64,000 nucleotides of DNA from Auanema rhodensis (GCA_964057225.1 OZ059900.1:1746501-1810500), one strand, 5' to 3'; counted from the first letter of the stretch, positions 38,924-54,000 are shown. Translations and numbers: made by a program. Notes: generated by a model from the sequence alone, not told the origin.

Positions 38924-40313
38924 GAGAATCAAACACACAATACACGAAATAAGTTTATTTTGACGAGTTTGCACTGGTATTTATTCATTTTGATCAAAAA
39001 AGGTCGAAAATAGAAAGAATTTTTGAATTTTCCGAGTTTTGAGTCCAATTGGGCTAAATCGCTCATATATATGATCAAAAGCATAGTTTTACTGTCTATG
39101 ATAACAAAAGTCTTCAAATATACACTAATAATGTGTAAATCACTGAATTTCACTCAAATAGCTTTACTACACTAAGTATGGTCGTTTTTATGACTTTAAC
39201 ACCATATACTCACCGATTTTTGGTACAAAATCTGTAATACTCGTAAATTTTGATCATATTCGGTGAGATTCGAGAATCAAACACACAATACACGAAATAA
39301 GTTTATTTTGACGAGTTTGCACTGGTATTTATTCATTTTGATCAAAAAAGGTCGAAAATAGAAAGAATTTTTGAATTTTCCGAGTTTTGAGTCCAATTGG
39401 GCTAAATCGCTAATATATATGATCAAAAGCATAGTTTTACTGTCTATGATAACAAAAGTCTTCAAATATACACTAATAATGTGTAAATCACTGAATTTCA
39501 CTCAAATAGCTTTACTACACTAAGTATGGTCGTTTTTATGCCTTTAACACCATATACTCACCGATTTTTGGTACAAAATCTGTAATACTTGTAAATTTTG
39601 ATCATATTCGTTAAGATTTGAGAATCAAACATACAATACACAAAATCAGTCTATTTTTATGAGCTTGCACTGATATATATTCATTTTGATCAAAAAAGGT
39701 CGAAAATAGAAAGAATTTTTGAAATTTCCGAGTTTTGAGTCTAATTTGGCTAAATCGCTCATATATATGATCAAAAGCATAGTTTTATTGTCTATGACAA
39801 CAAAAGTCATCAATTAAATGCTAGTGATGTTTAAATACTGAATTTCGCTCAAATAGCATTACTACACTAAGTATGGTCGTTTTTATGCCTTTAACACCAT
39901 ATACTCACCGATTTTTGGTACAAAATCTGTAATACTCGTAAATTTTGATCATATTCGTTAAGATTTGAGAATCAAACATACAATACACAAAATCAGTCTA
40001 TTTTTATGAGCTTGCACTGATATATATTCATTTTGATCAAAAAAGGTCGAAAATAGAAAGAATTTTTGAAATTTCCGAGTTTTGAGTCTAATTTGGCTAA
40101 ATCGCTCATATATATGATCAAAAGCATAGTTTTATTGTCTATGACAACAAAAGTCATCAATTAAATGCTAGTGATGTTTAAATACTGAATTTCGCTCAAA
40201 TAGCATTACTACACTAAGTATGGTCGTTTTTATGCCTTTAACACCATATACTCACCGATTTTTGGTACAAAATCTGTAATACTCGTAAATTTTGATCATA
40301 TTCGGTGAGATTC
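38924..40313. repeat. Quasi-tetramer 8, irregular: c28-c29-e30-e31
   Basis: Monomers start at 38924, 39272, 39620 and 39967. Length fits a tetramer, but the order is c-c-e-e, with no b or d. The two c monomers differ mainly at CTCATATATATG (c28) against CTAATATATATG (c29). This is best read as a deletion product of two neighbouring tetramers, which is inference. Equivalent blocks are at 10775-12164, 25369-26758 and 52826-54215. Confidence 0.82.
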
Positions 40314-41703
40314 GAGAATCAAACACACAATACACGAAATAAGTTTATTTTGACGAGTTTGCACTGGTATTTATTCATTTTGATCAAAAAAGGTCGAAAA
40401 TAGAAAGAATTTTTGAATTTTCCGAGTTTTGAGTCCAATTGGGCTAAATCGCTAATATATATGATCAAAAGCATAGTTTTACTGTCTATGATAACAAAAG
40501 TCTTCAAATATACACTAATAATGTGTAAATCACTGAATTTCACTCAAATAGCTTTACTACACTAAGTATGGTCGTTTTTATGCCTTTAACACCATATACT
40601 CACCGATTTTTGGTACAAAATCTGTAATACTCGTAAATTTCGATCATATTCGTTAAGATTCGAGAATCAAACACACAATACACGAAATAAGTTTATTTTT
40701 ACGAGTTTGCACTGATATTTATTCATTTTGATCAAAAAAGGTCGAAAATAGAAAGAATTTTTGAATTTTCCGAGTTTTGAGTCCAATTGGGCTAAATCGC
40801 TCATATATATGATCAAAAGCATAGTTTCACTGTCTATGATAACAAAAGTCTTCAAATATACACTAATAATGATTAAATCACTGAATTTCACTCAAATAGC
40901 ATTACTACACTAAGTATGGTCGTTTTTATGCCTTTAACACCATATACTCACCGATTTTTGGTACAAAATCTGTAATACTTGTAAATTTTGATCATATTTG
41001 TTAAGATTCGAGAATCAAACACATAATACACAAAATAAGTCTATTTTTACAAGTTTGCACTGATATTTATTCATTTTGATCAAAAAAGGTCGAAAATAGA
41101 AAGAATTTTTGAAATTTCCGAGTTTTGAGTCCAATTTGGCTAAATCGCTCATATATATGATCAAAAGCATAGTTTTATTGTCTATAACAACAAAAGTCAT
41201 CAATTAAACGCTAGTGATGTTTAAATACTGAATTTCGCTCAAATAGCATTACTACACTAAGTATGGTCGTTTTTATGCCTTTAACACCATATACTCACCG
41301 ATTTTTGGTACAAAATCTGTAATACTCGTAAATTTTGATCATATTCGTTAAGATTTGTGAATCAAACATACAATACACAGAATCAGTCTATTTTTATGAG
41401 CTTGCACTGATATATATTCATTTTGATCAAAAAAGGTCGAAAATAGAAAGAATTTTTGAAATTTCCGAGTTTTGAGTCTAATTTGGCTAAATCGCTCATA
41501 TATATGATCAAAAGCATAGTTTTATTGTCTATGACAACAAAAGTCATCAATTAAATGCTAGTGATGTTTAAATACTGAATTTCGCTCAAATAGCATTACT
41601 ACACTAAGTATGGTCGTTTTTATGCCTTTAACACCATATACTCACCGATTTTTGGTACAAAATCTGTAATACTCGTAAATTTTGATCATATTCGGTGAGA
41701 TTC
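40314..41703. repeat. Quasi-tetramer 9: c32-b33-d34-e35
   Basis: Monomers start at 40314, 40662, 41010 and 41357; length 1390 bp. The e35 monomer begins with GTGAATC instead of GAGAATC and has ACAGAATCAG instead of ACAAAATCAG, a pair of markers seen once per HOR copy (12860, 27802, 41357, 55259). Equivalent blocks are at 26759-28148 and 54216-55605. In copy A c32 is missing, leaving 12165-13206. Confidence 0.85.
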
Positions 41704-42051
41704 GAGAATCAAACACACAATACACGAAATAAGTTTATTTTGACGAGTTTGCACTGGTATTTATTCATTTTGATCAAAAAAGGTCGAAAATAGAAAGAAT
41801 TTTTGAATTTTCCGAGTTTTGAGTCCAATTGGGCTAAATCGCTCATATATATGATCAAAAGCATAGTTTTACTGTCTATGATAACAAAAGTCTTCAAATA
41901 TACACTAATAATGTGTAAATCACTGAATTTCACTCAAATAGCTTTACTACACTAAGTATGGTCGTTTTTATGCCTTTAACACCATATACTCACCGATTTT
42001 TGGTACAAAATCTGTAATACTCGTAAATTTCGATCATATTCGTTAAGATTC
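41704..42051. repeat. Representative family-c monomer (type 36)
   Basis: Family c is usually preceded by CGGTGAGATTC (other monomers have CGTTAAGATTC). It has TTTTGACGAGTTTG, CACTGGTATTTATTC, AATGTGTAAATCACTG and AGCTTTACTAC. Members are types 13, 18, 24, 28, 29, 32 and 36. Two subforms differ at CGCTCATATATATG against CGCTAATATATATG; the second breaks the 12-bp AT palindrome. Length 348 bp. Confidence 0.87.
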
Positions 42052-43094
42052 GAGAATCAAACACACAATACACGAAATAAGTTTATTTTTACGAGTTTGC
42101 ACTGATATTTATTCATTTTGATCAAAAAAGGTCGAAAATAGAAAGAATTTTTGAATTTTCCGAGTTTTGAGTCCAATTGGGCTAAATCGCTCATATATAT
42201 GATCAAAAGCATAGTTTCACTGTCTATGATAACAAAAGTCTTCAAATATACACTAGTAATGATTAAATCACTGAATTTCACTCAAATAGCATTACTACAC
42301 TAAGTATGGTCGTTTTTATGCCTTTAACACCATATACTCACCGATTTTTGGTACAAAATCTGTAATACTTGTAAATTTTGATCATATTTGTTAAGATTCG
42401 AGAATCAAACACATAATACACGAAATAAGTCTATTTTTACAAGTTTGCACTGATATTTATTCATTTTGATCAAAAAAAGGTCGAAAATAGAAAAATTTTT
42501 TGAAATTTCCGAGTTTTGAGTCCAATTTGGCTAAATCGCTCATATATAAGATCAAAAGCATAGTTTTATTGTCTATAACAACAAAAGTCATCAATTAAAC
42601 GCTAGTGATATTTAAATACTGATTTTCGCTCAAGTAGCATTACTACACTAAGTATGGTCGTTTTTATGCCTTTAACACCATATACTCACCGATTTTTGGT
42701 ACAAAATCTGTAATACTTGTAAATTTTGATCATATTCGTTAAGATTTGAGAATCGAACATACAATACACAAAATCAGTCTATTTTTATGAGCTTGCACTG
42801 ATATATATTCATTTTGATCAAAAAAGGTCGAAAATAGAAAGAATTTTTGAAATTTCCGAGTTTTGAGTCTAATTTGGCTAAATCGCTCATATATATGATC
42901 AGAAGCATAGTTTTAATGTCTATGACAACAAAAATCATCAATTAAACGCTAGTGATATTTAAATACTGATTTTCGCTCAAGTAGCATTACTACACTAAGT
43001 ATGGTCGTTTTTATGCCTTTAACACCATATACTCACCGATTTTTGGTACAAAATCTGTAATACTTGTAAATTTTGATCATATTCGTTAAGATTT
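41704..43094. repeat. Quasi-tetramer 10: c36-b37-d38-e39
   Basis: Monomers start at 41704, 42052, 42400 and 42748; length 1391 bp because of the longer A run in d38. The e39 monomer ends like d4 (GATATTTAAATACTG, CTCAAGTAG). It leads into a1, which keeps the front of an e monomer (GAATCGAACATAC). Equivalent blocks are at 13207-14597 and 28149-29539. In copy D the block stops inside b37 at the D/E deletion. Confidence 0.84.
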
Positions 43095-46000
43095 GAGAAT
43101 CGAACATACAATACACAAAATCAGTCTATTTTTATGAGCTTGCACTGATATATATTCATTTTGATCAAAAAAGGTCGAAAATAGAAAGAATTTTTGAATT
43201 TTCCGAGTTTTGAGTCGAATTGGGCTAAATCGCTCATATATATGATCAAAAGCATAGTTTTACTGTCTATGATAACAAAAGTCTTCAAATATACACTAAT
43301 AATGATTAAATCACTGAATTTCACTCAAATAGCATCACTACACTAAGTATGGTCGTTTTTATGCCTTTAACACCATATACTCACCGATTTTTGGTACAAA
43401 ATCTGTAATACTCGTAAATTTCGATCATATTCGTTAAGATTCGAGAATCAAACACACAATACACGAAATAAGTTTATTTTGACGAATTTGCACTGATATT
43501 TATTCATTTTGATCAAAAAAGGTCGAAAATAGAAAGAATTTTTTAATTTTCCGAGTTTTGAGTCCAATTGGGCTAAATCGCTCATATATATGATCAAAAG
43601 CATAGTTTCACTGTCTATGATAACAAAAGTCTTCAAATATACACTAGTAATGATTAAATCACTGAATTTCACTCAAATAGCATTACTACACTAAGTATGG
43701 TCGTTTTTATGCCTTTAACACCATATACTCACCGATTTTTGGTACAAAATCTGTGATACTCGTAAATTTTGATCATATTCGTTAAGATTTGAGAATCAAA
43801 CATACAATACACAAAATCAGTCTATTTTTATGAGCTTGCACTGATATATATTCATTTTGATCAAAAAAGGTCGAAAATAGAATGAATTTTTGAAATTTCC
43901 GAGTTTTGAGTCTAATTTGGCTAAATCGCTCATATATATGATCAAAAGCATAGTTTTACTGTCTATGATAACAAAAGTCTTCAAATATACACTAATAATG
44001 ATTAAATCACTGATTTTCAGTCAAATAGCATTACTACACTAAGTATGGTCGTTTTTATGCCTTTAACACCATATACTCACCGATTTTTGGTACAAAATCT
44101 GTAATACTTGTAAATTTTGATCATATTTGTTAAGATTCGAGAATCAAACACATAATACACGAAATAAGTCTATTTTTACAAGTTTGCACTGATATTTATT
44201 CATTTTGATCAAAAAAGGTCGAAAATAGAAAAAATTTTTGAAATTTCCGAGTTTTGAGTCCAATTTGGCTAAATCGCTCATATATAAGATCAAAAGCATA
44301 GTTTTATTGTCTATAACAACAAAAGTCATCAATTAAACGCTAGTGATATTTAAATACTGATTTTCGCTCAAGTAGCATTACTACACTAAGTATGGTCGTT
44401 TTCATGCCTTTAACACCATATACTCACCGATTTTTGGTACAAAATCTGTAATACTTGTAAATTTTGATCATATTCGTTAAGATTTGAGAATCGAACATAC
44501 AATACACAAAATCAGTCTATTTTTATGAGCTTGCACTGATATATATTCATTTTGATCAAAAAAGGTCGAAAATAGAAAGAATTTTTGAAATTTCCGAGTT
44601 TTGAGTCTAATTTGGCTAAATCGCTCATATATATGATCAGAAGCATAGTTTTAATGTCTATGACAACAAAAATCATCAATTAAACGCTAGTGATATTTAA
44701 ATACTGATTTTCGCTCAAATAGCATTACTACACTAAGTATGGTCGTTTTTATGCTTTTAACACCATATACTCACCGATTTTTGGTACAAAATCTGTAATA
44801 CTCGTAAAATTTGATCATATTTGTTAAGATTTGAGAATCAAACACACAATACACAAAATCAGTCTATTTTTATGAGTTTACACTGATATATATTCATTTT
44901 CATCAAAAAAGGTCGAAAATAGAAAGAATTTTTGAATTTTCCGAGTTTTGAGTCGAATTGGGCTAAATCGCTCATATATATGATCAAAAGCATAGTTTTA
45001 CTGTCTATGATAACAAAAGTCTTCAAATATACACTAATAATGATTAAATCACTGAATTTCACTCAAATAGCATTACTACACTAAGTATGGTCGTTTTTAT
45101 GCCTTTAACACCATATACTCACCGATTTTTGGTACAAAATCTGTAATACTCGTAAATTTCGATCATATTCGTTAAGATTCGAGAATCAAACACACAATAC
45201 ACGAAATAAGTTTATTTTGACGAATTTGCACTGATATTTATTCATTTTGATCAAAAAAGGTCGAAAATAGAAAGAATTTTTTAATTTTCCGAGTTTTGAG
45301 TCCAATTGGGCTAAATCGCTCATATATATGATCAAAAGCATAGTTTCACTGTCTATGATAACAAAAGTCTTCAAATATACACTAGTAATGATTAAATCAC
45401 TGAATTTCACTCAAATAGCATTACTACACTAAGTATGGTCGTTTTTATGCCTTTAACACCATATACTCACCGATTTTTGGTACAAAATCTGTAATACTTG
45501 TAAATTTTGATCATATTTGTTAAGATTCGAGAATCAAACACATAATACACGAAATAAGTCTATTTTTACAAGTTTGCACTGATATTTATTCATTTTGATC
45601 AAAAAAAGGTCGAAAATAGAAAAATTTTTTGAAATTTCCGAGTTTTGAGTCCAATTTGGCTAAATCGCTCATATATAAGATCAAAAGCATAGTTTTATTG
45701 TCTATAACAACAAAAGTCATCAATTAAACGCTAGTGATATTTAAATACTGATTTTCGCTCAAGTAGCATTACTACACTAAGTATGGTCGTTTTTATGCCT
45801 TTAACACCATATACTCACCGATTTTTGGTACAAAATCTGTAATACTTGTAAATTTTGATCATATTCGTTAAGATTTGAGAATCGAACATACAATACACAA
45901 AATCAGTCTATTTTTATGAGCTTGCACTGATATATATTCATTTTGATCAAAAAAGGTCGAAAATAGAAAGAATTTTTGAAATTTCCGAGTTTTGAGTCTA

Positions 46001-49000
46001 ATTTGGCTAAATCGCTCATATATATGATCAGAAGCATAGTTTTAATGTCTATGACAACAAAAATCATCAATTAAACGCTAGTGTTGTTTAAATACTGATT
46101 TTCGCTCAAATAGCATTACTACACTAAGTATGGTCGTTTTTATGCCTTTAACACCATATACTCACCGATTTTTGGTACAAAATCTGTAATACTCGTAAAA
46201 TTTGATCATATTTGTTAAGATTTGAGAATCAAACACACAATACACAAAATCAGTCTATTTTTATGAGTTTACACTGATATATATTCATTTTCATCAAAAA
46301 AGGTCGAAAATAGAAAGAATTTTTGAATTTTCCGAGTTTTGAGTCGAATTGGGCTAAATCGCTCATATATATGATCAAAAGCATAGTTTTACTGTCTATG
46401 ATAACAAAAGTCTTCAAATATACACTAATAATGATTAAATCACTGAATTTCACTCAAATAGCATTACTACACTAAGTATGGTCGTTTTTATGCCTTTAAC
46501 ACCATATACTCACCGATTTTTGGTACAAAATCTGTAATACTTGTAAATTTTGATCATATTTGTTAAGATTCGAGAATCAAACACATAATACACAAAATAA
46601 GTCTATTTTTACAAGTTTGCACTGATATTTATTCATTTTGATCAAAAAAGGTCGAAAATAGAAAGAATTTTTAAAATTTCCGAGTTTTGAGTCCAATTTG
46701 GCTAAATCGCTCATATATATGATCAAAAGCATAGTTTTATTGTCTATAACAACAAAAGTCATCAATTAAACGCTAGTGATGTTTAAATACTGAATTTCGC
46801 TCAAATAGCATTACTACACTAAGTATGGTCGTTTTTATGCCTTTAACACCATATACTCACCGATTTTTGGTACAAAATCTGTAATACTCGTAAATTTTGA
46901 TCATATTCGTTAAGATTTGAGAATCAAACATACAATACACAAAATCAGTCTATTTTTATGAGCTTGCACTGATATATATTCATTTTGATCAAAAAAGGTC
47001 GAAAATAGAAAGAATTTTTGAAATTTCCGAGTTTTGAGTCTAATTTGGCTAAATCGCTCATATATATGATCAAAAGCATAGTTTTATTGTCTATGACAAC
47101 AAAAGTCATCAATTAAATGCTAGTGATGTTTAAATACTGAATTTCGCTCAAATAGCATTACTACACTAAGTATGGTCGTTTTTATGCCTTTAACACCATA
47201 TACTCACCGATTTTTGGTACAAAATCTGTAATACTCGTAAATTTTGATCATATTCGGTGAGATTCGAGAATCAAACACACAATACACGAAATAAGTTTAT
47301 TTTGACGAGTTTGCACTGGTATTTATTCATTTTGATCAAAAAAGGTCGAAAATAGAAAGAATTTTTGAATTTTCCGAGTTTTGAGTCCAATTGGGCTAAA
47401 TCGCTAATATATATGATCAAAAGCATAGTTTTACTGTCTATGATAACAAAAGTCTTCAAATATACACTAATAATGTGTAAATCACTGAATTTCACTCAAA
47501 TAGCTTTACTACACTAAGTATGGTCGTTTTTATGCCTTTAACACCATATACTCACCGATTTTTGGTACAAAATCTGTAATACTCGTAAATTTCGATCATA
47601 TTCGTTAAGATTCGAGAATCAAACACACAATACACGAAATAAGTTTATTTTTACGAGTTTGCACTGATATTTATTCATTTTGATCAAAAAAGGTCGAAAA
47701 TAGAAAGAATTTTTGAATTTTCCGAGTTTTGAGTCCAATTGGGCTAAATCGCTCATATATATGATCAAAAGCATAGTTTCACTGTCTATGATAACAAAAG
47801 TCTTCAAATATACACTAATAATGATTAAATCACTGAATTTCACTCAAATAGCATTACTACACTAAGTATGGTCGTTTTTATGCCTTTAACACCATATACT
47901 CACCGATTTTTGGTACAAAATCTGTAATACTCGTAAATTTCGATCATATTCGTTAAGATTCGAGAATCAAACACACAATACACGAAATAAGTTTATTTTT
48001 ACGAGTTTGCACTGATATTTATTCATTTTGATCAAAAAAGGTCGAAAATAGAAAGAATTTTTGAATTTTCCGAGTTTTGAGTCCAATTGGGCTAAATCGC
48101 TCATATATATGATCAAAAGCATAGTTTCACTGTCTATGATAACAAAAGTCTTCAAATATACACTAGTAATGATGAAATCACTGAATTTCACTCAAATAGC
48201 ATTACTACACTAAGTATGGTCGTTTTTATGCCTTTAACACCATATACTCACCGATTTTTGGTACAAAATCTGTAATACTTGTAAATTTTGATCATATTTG
48301 TTAAGATTCGAGAATCAAACACATAATACACGAAATAAGTCTATTTTTACAAGTTTGCACTGATATTTATTCATTTTGATCAAAAAAGGTCGAAAATAGA
48401 AAGAATTTTTGAAATTTCCGAGTTTTGAGTCCAATTTGGCTAAATCGCTCATATATATGATCAAAAGCATAGTGTTATTGTCTATAACAACAAAAGTCAT
48501 CAATTAAACGCTAGTGATGTTTAAATACTGAATTTCGCTCAAATAGCATTACTACACTAAGTATGGTCGTTTTTATGCCTTTAACACCATATACTCACCG
48601 ATTTTTGGTACAAAATCTGTAATACTCGTAAATTTTGATCATATTCGTTAAGATTTGAGAATCAAACATACAATACACAAAATCAGTCTATTTTTATGAG
48701 CTTGCACTGATATATATTCATTTTGATCAAAAAAGGTCGAAAATAGAAAGAATTTTTGAAATTTCCGAGTTTTGAGTCTAATTTGGCTAAATCGCTCATA
48801 TATATGATCAAAAGCATAGTTTTATTGTCTATGACAACAAAAGTCATCAATTAAATGCTAGTGATGTTTAAATACTGAATTTCGCTCAAATAGCATTACT
48901 ACACTAAGTATGGTCGTTTTTATGCCTTTAACACCATATACTCACCGATTTTTGGTACAAAATCTGTAATACTCGTAAATTTTGATCATATCCGGTGAGA

Positions 49001-50394
49001 TTCGAGAATCAAACACACAATACACGAAATAAGTTTATTTTGACGAGTTTGCACTGGTATTTATTCATTTTGATCAAAAAAGGTCGAAAATAGAAAGAAT
49101 TTTTGAATTTTCCGAGTTTTGAGTCCAATTGGGCTAAATCGCTCATATATATGATCAAAAGCATAGTTTTACTGTCTATGATAACAAAAGTCTTCAAATA
49201 TACACTAATAATGTGTAAATCACTGAATTTCACTCAAATAGCTTTACTACACTAAGTATGGTCGTTTTTATGCCTTTAACACCATATACTCACCGATTTT
49301 TGGTACAAAATCTGTAATACTCGTAAATTTCGATCATATTCGTTAAGATTCGAGAATCAAACACACAATACACGAAATAAGTTTATTTTTACGAGTTTGC
49401 ACTGATATTTATTCATTTTGATCAAAAAAGGTCGAAAATAGAAAGAATTTTTGAATTTTCCGAGTTTTGAGTCCAATTGGGCTAAATCGCTCATATATAT
49501 GATCAAAAGCATAGTTTCACTGTCTATGATAACAAAAGTCTTCAAATATACACTAGTAATGATTAAATCACTGAATTTCACTCAAATAGCATTACTACAC
49601 TAAGTATGGTCGTTTTTATGCCTTTAACACCATATACTCACCGATTTTTGGTACAAAATCTGTAATACTTGTAAATTTTGATCATATTTGTTAAGATTCG
49701 AGAATCAAACACATAATACACGAAATAAGTCTATTTTTACAAGTTTGCACTGATATTTATTCATTTTGATCAAAAAAAGGTCGAAAATAGAAAAATTTTT
49801 TGAAATTTCCGAGTTTTGAGTCCAATTTGGCTAAATCGCTCATATATAAGATCAAAAGCATAGTTTTATTGTCTATAACAACAAAAGTCATCAATTAAAC
49901 GCTAGTGATATTTAAATACTGATTTTCGCTCAAGTAGCATTACTACACTAAGTATGGTCGTTTTTATGCCTTTAACACCATATACTCACCGATTTTTGGT
50001 ACAAAATCTGTAATACTTGTAAATTTTGATCATATTCGTTAAGATTTGAGAATCGAACATACAATACACAAAATCAGTCTATTTTTATGAGCTTGCACTG
50101 ATATATATTCATTTTGATCAAAAAAGGTCGAAAATAGAAAGAATTTTTGAAATTTCCGAGTTTTGAGTCTAATTTGGCTAAATCGCTCATATATATGATC
50201 AGAAGCATAGTTTTAATGTCTATGACAACAAAAATCATCAATTAAACGCTAGTGATGTTTAAATACTGATTTTCGCTCAAATAGCATTACTACACTAAGT
50301 ATGGTCGTTTTTATGCCTTTAACACCATATACTCACCGATTTTTGGTACAAAATCTGTAATACTCGTAAAATTTGATCATATTTGTTAAGATTT

Positions 50395-51088
50395 GAGAAT
50401 CAAACACACAATACACGAAATAAGTTTATTTTGACGAGTTTGCACTGGTATTTATTCATTTTGATCAAAAAAGGTCGAAAATAGAAAGAATTTTTGAATT
50501 TTCCGAGTTTTGAGTCCAATTGGGCTAAATCGCTCATATATATGATCAAAAGCATAGTTTTACTGTCTATGATAACAAAAGTCATCAATTAAACGCTAGT
50601 GATGTTTAAATACTGAATTTCGCTCAAATAGCATTACTACACTAAGTATGGTCGTTTTTATGCTTTTAACACCATATACTCACCGATTTTTGGTACAAAA
50701 TCTGTAATACTCGTAAAATTTGATCATATTTGTTAAGATTTGAGAATCAAACACACAATACACGAAATAAGTTTATTTTGACGAGTTTGCACTGGTATTT
50801 ATTCATTTTGATCAAAAAAGGTCGAAAATAGAAAGAATTTTTGAATTTTCCGAGTTTTGAGTCCAATTGGGCTAAATCGCTCATATATATGATCAAAAGC
50901 ATAGTTTTACTGTCTATGATAACAAAAGTCATCAATTAAACGCTAGTGATGTTTAAATACTGAATTTCGCTCAAATAGCATTACTACACTAAGTATGGTC
51001 GTTTTTATGCCTTTAACACCATATACTCACCGATTTTTGGTACAAAATCTGTAATACTCGTAAATTTTGATCATATTCGTTAAGATTT
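50395..51088. repeat. Tandem duplication of monomer h22 in copy D
   Basis: Two h22 monomers, 50395-50741 and 50742-51088. The first ends with TATGCTTTTAAC (near 50664) and CGTAAAATTTG, an ending otherwise seen in e5. The second has the normal h22 end. The pair is one 347-bp step of expansion. Confidence 0.86.
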
Positions 51089-54000
51089 GAGAATCAAACA
51101 TACAATACACAAAATCAGTCTATTTTTATGAGCTTGCACTGATATATATTCATTTTGATCAAAAAAGGTCGAAAATAGAAAGAATTTTTGAAATTTCCGA
51201 GTTTTGAGTCTAATTTGGCTAAATCGCTCATATATATGATCAAAAGCATAGTTTTATTGTCTATGACAACAAAAGTCATCAATTAAATGCTAGTGATGTT
51301 TAAATACTGAATTTCGCTCAAATAGCATTACTACACTAAGTATGGTCGTTTTTATGCCTTTAACACCATATACTCACCGATTTTTGGTACAAAATCTGTA
51401 ATACTCGTAAATTTTGATCATATTCGGTGAGATTCGAGAATCAAACACACAATACACGAAATAAGTTTATTTTGACGAGTTTGCACTGGTATTTATTCAT
51501 TTTGATCAAAAAAGGTCGAAAATAGAAAGAATTTTTGAATTTTCCGAGTTTTGAGTCCAATTGGGCTAAATCGCTAATATATATGATCAAAAGCATAGTT
51601 TTACTGTCTATGATAACAAAAGTCTTCAAATATACACTAATAATGTGTAAATCACTGAATTTCACTCAAATAGCTTTACTACACTAAGTATGGTCGTTTT
51701 TATGCCTTTAACACCATATACTCACCGATTTTTGGTACAAAATCTGTAATACTCGTAAATTTCGATCATATTCGTTAAGATTCGAGAATCAAACACACAA
51801 TACACGAAATAAGTTTATTTTTACGAGTTTGCACTGATATTTATTCATTTTGATCAAAAAAGGTCGAAAATAGAAAGAATTTTTGAATTTTCCGAGTTTT
51901 GAGTCCAATTGGGCTAAATCGCTCATATATATGATCAAAAGCATAGTTTCACTGTCTATGATAACAAAAGTCTTCAAATATACACTAATAATGATTAAAT
52001 CACTGAATTTCACTCAAATAGCATTACTACACTAAGTATGGTCGTTTTTATGCCTTTAACACCATATACTCACCGATTTTTGGTACAAAATCTGTAATAC
52101 TTGTAAATTTTGATCATATTTGTTAAGATTCGAGAATCAAACACATAATACACAAAATAAGTCTATTTTTACAAGTTTGCACTGATATTTATTCATTTTG
52201 ATCAAAAAAGGTCGAAAATAGAAAGAATTTTTGAAATTTCCGAGTTTTGAGTCCAATTTGGCTAAATCGCTCATATATATGATCAAAAGCATAGTTTTAT
52301 TGTCTATAACAACAAAAGTCATCAATTAAACGCTAGTGATGTTTAAATACTGAATTTCGCTCAAATAGCATTACTACACTAAGTATGGTCGTTTTTATGC
52401 CTTTAACACCATATACTCACCGATTTTTGGTACAAAATCTGTAATACTCGTAGATTTTGATCATATTCGTTAAGATTTGAGAATCAAACATACAATACAC
52501 AAAATCAGTCTATTTTTATGAGCTTGCACTGATATATATTCATTTTGATCAAAAAAGGTCGAAAATAGAAAGAATTTTTGAAATTTCCGAGTTTTGAGTC
52601 TAATTTGGCTAAATCGCTCATATATATGATCAAAAGCATAGTTTTATTGTCTATGACAACAAAAGTCATCAATTAAATGCTAGTGATGTTTAAATACTGA
52701 ATTTCGCTCAAATAGCATTACTACACTAAGTATGGTCGTTTTTATGCCTTTAACACCATATACTCACCGATTTTTGGTACAAAATCTGTAATACTCGTAA
52801 ATTTTGATCATATTCGGTGAGATTCGAGAATCAAACACACAATACACGAAATAAGTTTATTTTGACGAGTTTGCACTGGTATTTATTCATTTTGATCAAA
52901 AAAGGTCGAAAATAGAAAGAATTTTTGAATTTTCCGAGTTTTGAGTCCAATTGGGCTAAATCGCTCATATATATGATCAAAAGCATAGTTTTACTGTCTA
53001 TGATAACAAAAGTCTTCAAATATACACTAATAATGTGTAAATCACTGAATTTCACTCAAATAGCTTTACTACACTAAGTATGGTCGTTTTTATGCCTTTA
53101 ACACCATATACTCACCGATTTTTGGTACAAAATCTGTAATACTCGTAAATTTTGATCATATTCGGTGAGATTCGAGAATCAAACACACAATACACGAAAT
53201 AAGTTTATTTTGACGAGTTTGCACTGGTATTTATTCATTTTGATCAAAAAAGGTCGAAAATAGAAAGAATTTTTGAATTTTCCGAGTTTTGAGTCCAATT
53301 GGGCTAAATCGCTAATATATATGATCAAAAGCATAGTTTTACTGTCTATGATAACAAAAGTCTTCAAATATACACTAATAATGTGTAAATCACTGAATTT
53401 CACTCAAATAGCTTTACTACACTAAGTATGGTCGTTTTTATGCCTTTAACACCATATACTCACCGATTTTTGGTACAAAATCTGTAATACTTGTAAATTT
53501 TGATCATATTCGTTAAGATTTGAGAATCAAACATACAATACACAAAATCAGTCTATTTTTATGAGCTTGCACTGATATATATTCATTTTGATCAAAAAAG
53601 GTCGAAAATAGAAAGAATTTTTGAAATTTCCGAGTTTTGAGTCTAATTTGGCTAAATCGCTCATATATATGATCAAAAGCATAGTTTTATTGTCTATGAC
53701 AACAAAAGTCATCAATTAAATGCTAGTGATGTTTAAATACTGAATTTCGCTCAAATAGCATTACTACACTAAGTATGGTCGTTTTTATGCCTTTAACACC
53801 ATATACTCACCGATTTTTGGTACAAAATCTGTAATACTCGTAAATTTTGATCATATTCGTTAAGATTTGAGAATCAAACATACAATACACAAAATCAGTC
53901 TATTTTTATGAGCTTGCACTGATATATATTCATTTTGATCAAAAAAGGTCGAAAATAGAAAGAATTTTTGAAATTTCCGAGTTTTGAGTCTAATTTGGCT

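Larger units (their letters stand above)
29540..43094. repeat. HOR copy C, 39 monomers, reference unit
   Basis: Third copy and the one I use to number monomer types 1-39, because every other copy is easily derived from it. Starts are 29540, 29888, 30236, 30584, 30931, 31278, 31626, 31974, 32322, 32669, 33017, 33364, 33711, 34059, 34407, 34755, 35102, 35449, 35797, 36145, 36493, 36840, 37187, 37534, 37882, 38230, 38577, 38924, 39272, 39620, 39967, 40314, 40662, 41010, 41357, 41704, 42052, 42400 and 42748. The family order is a b h d e a b d e a d e c b b d e c b d e h e c b d e c c e e c b d e c b d e. Private changes seen are G at 37716 and A at 39193. Whether this is the ancestral form is inference. 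Confidence 0.93.
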
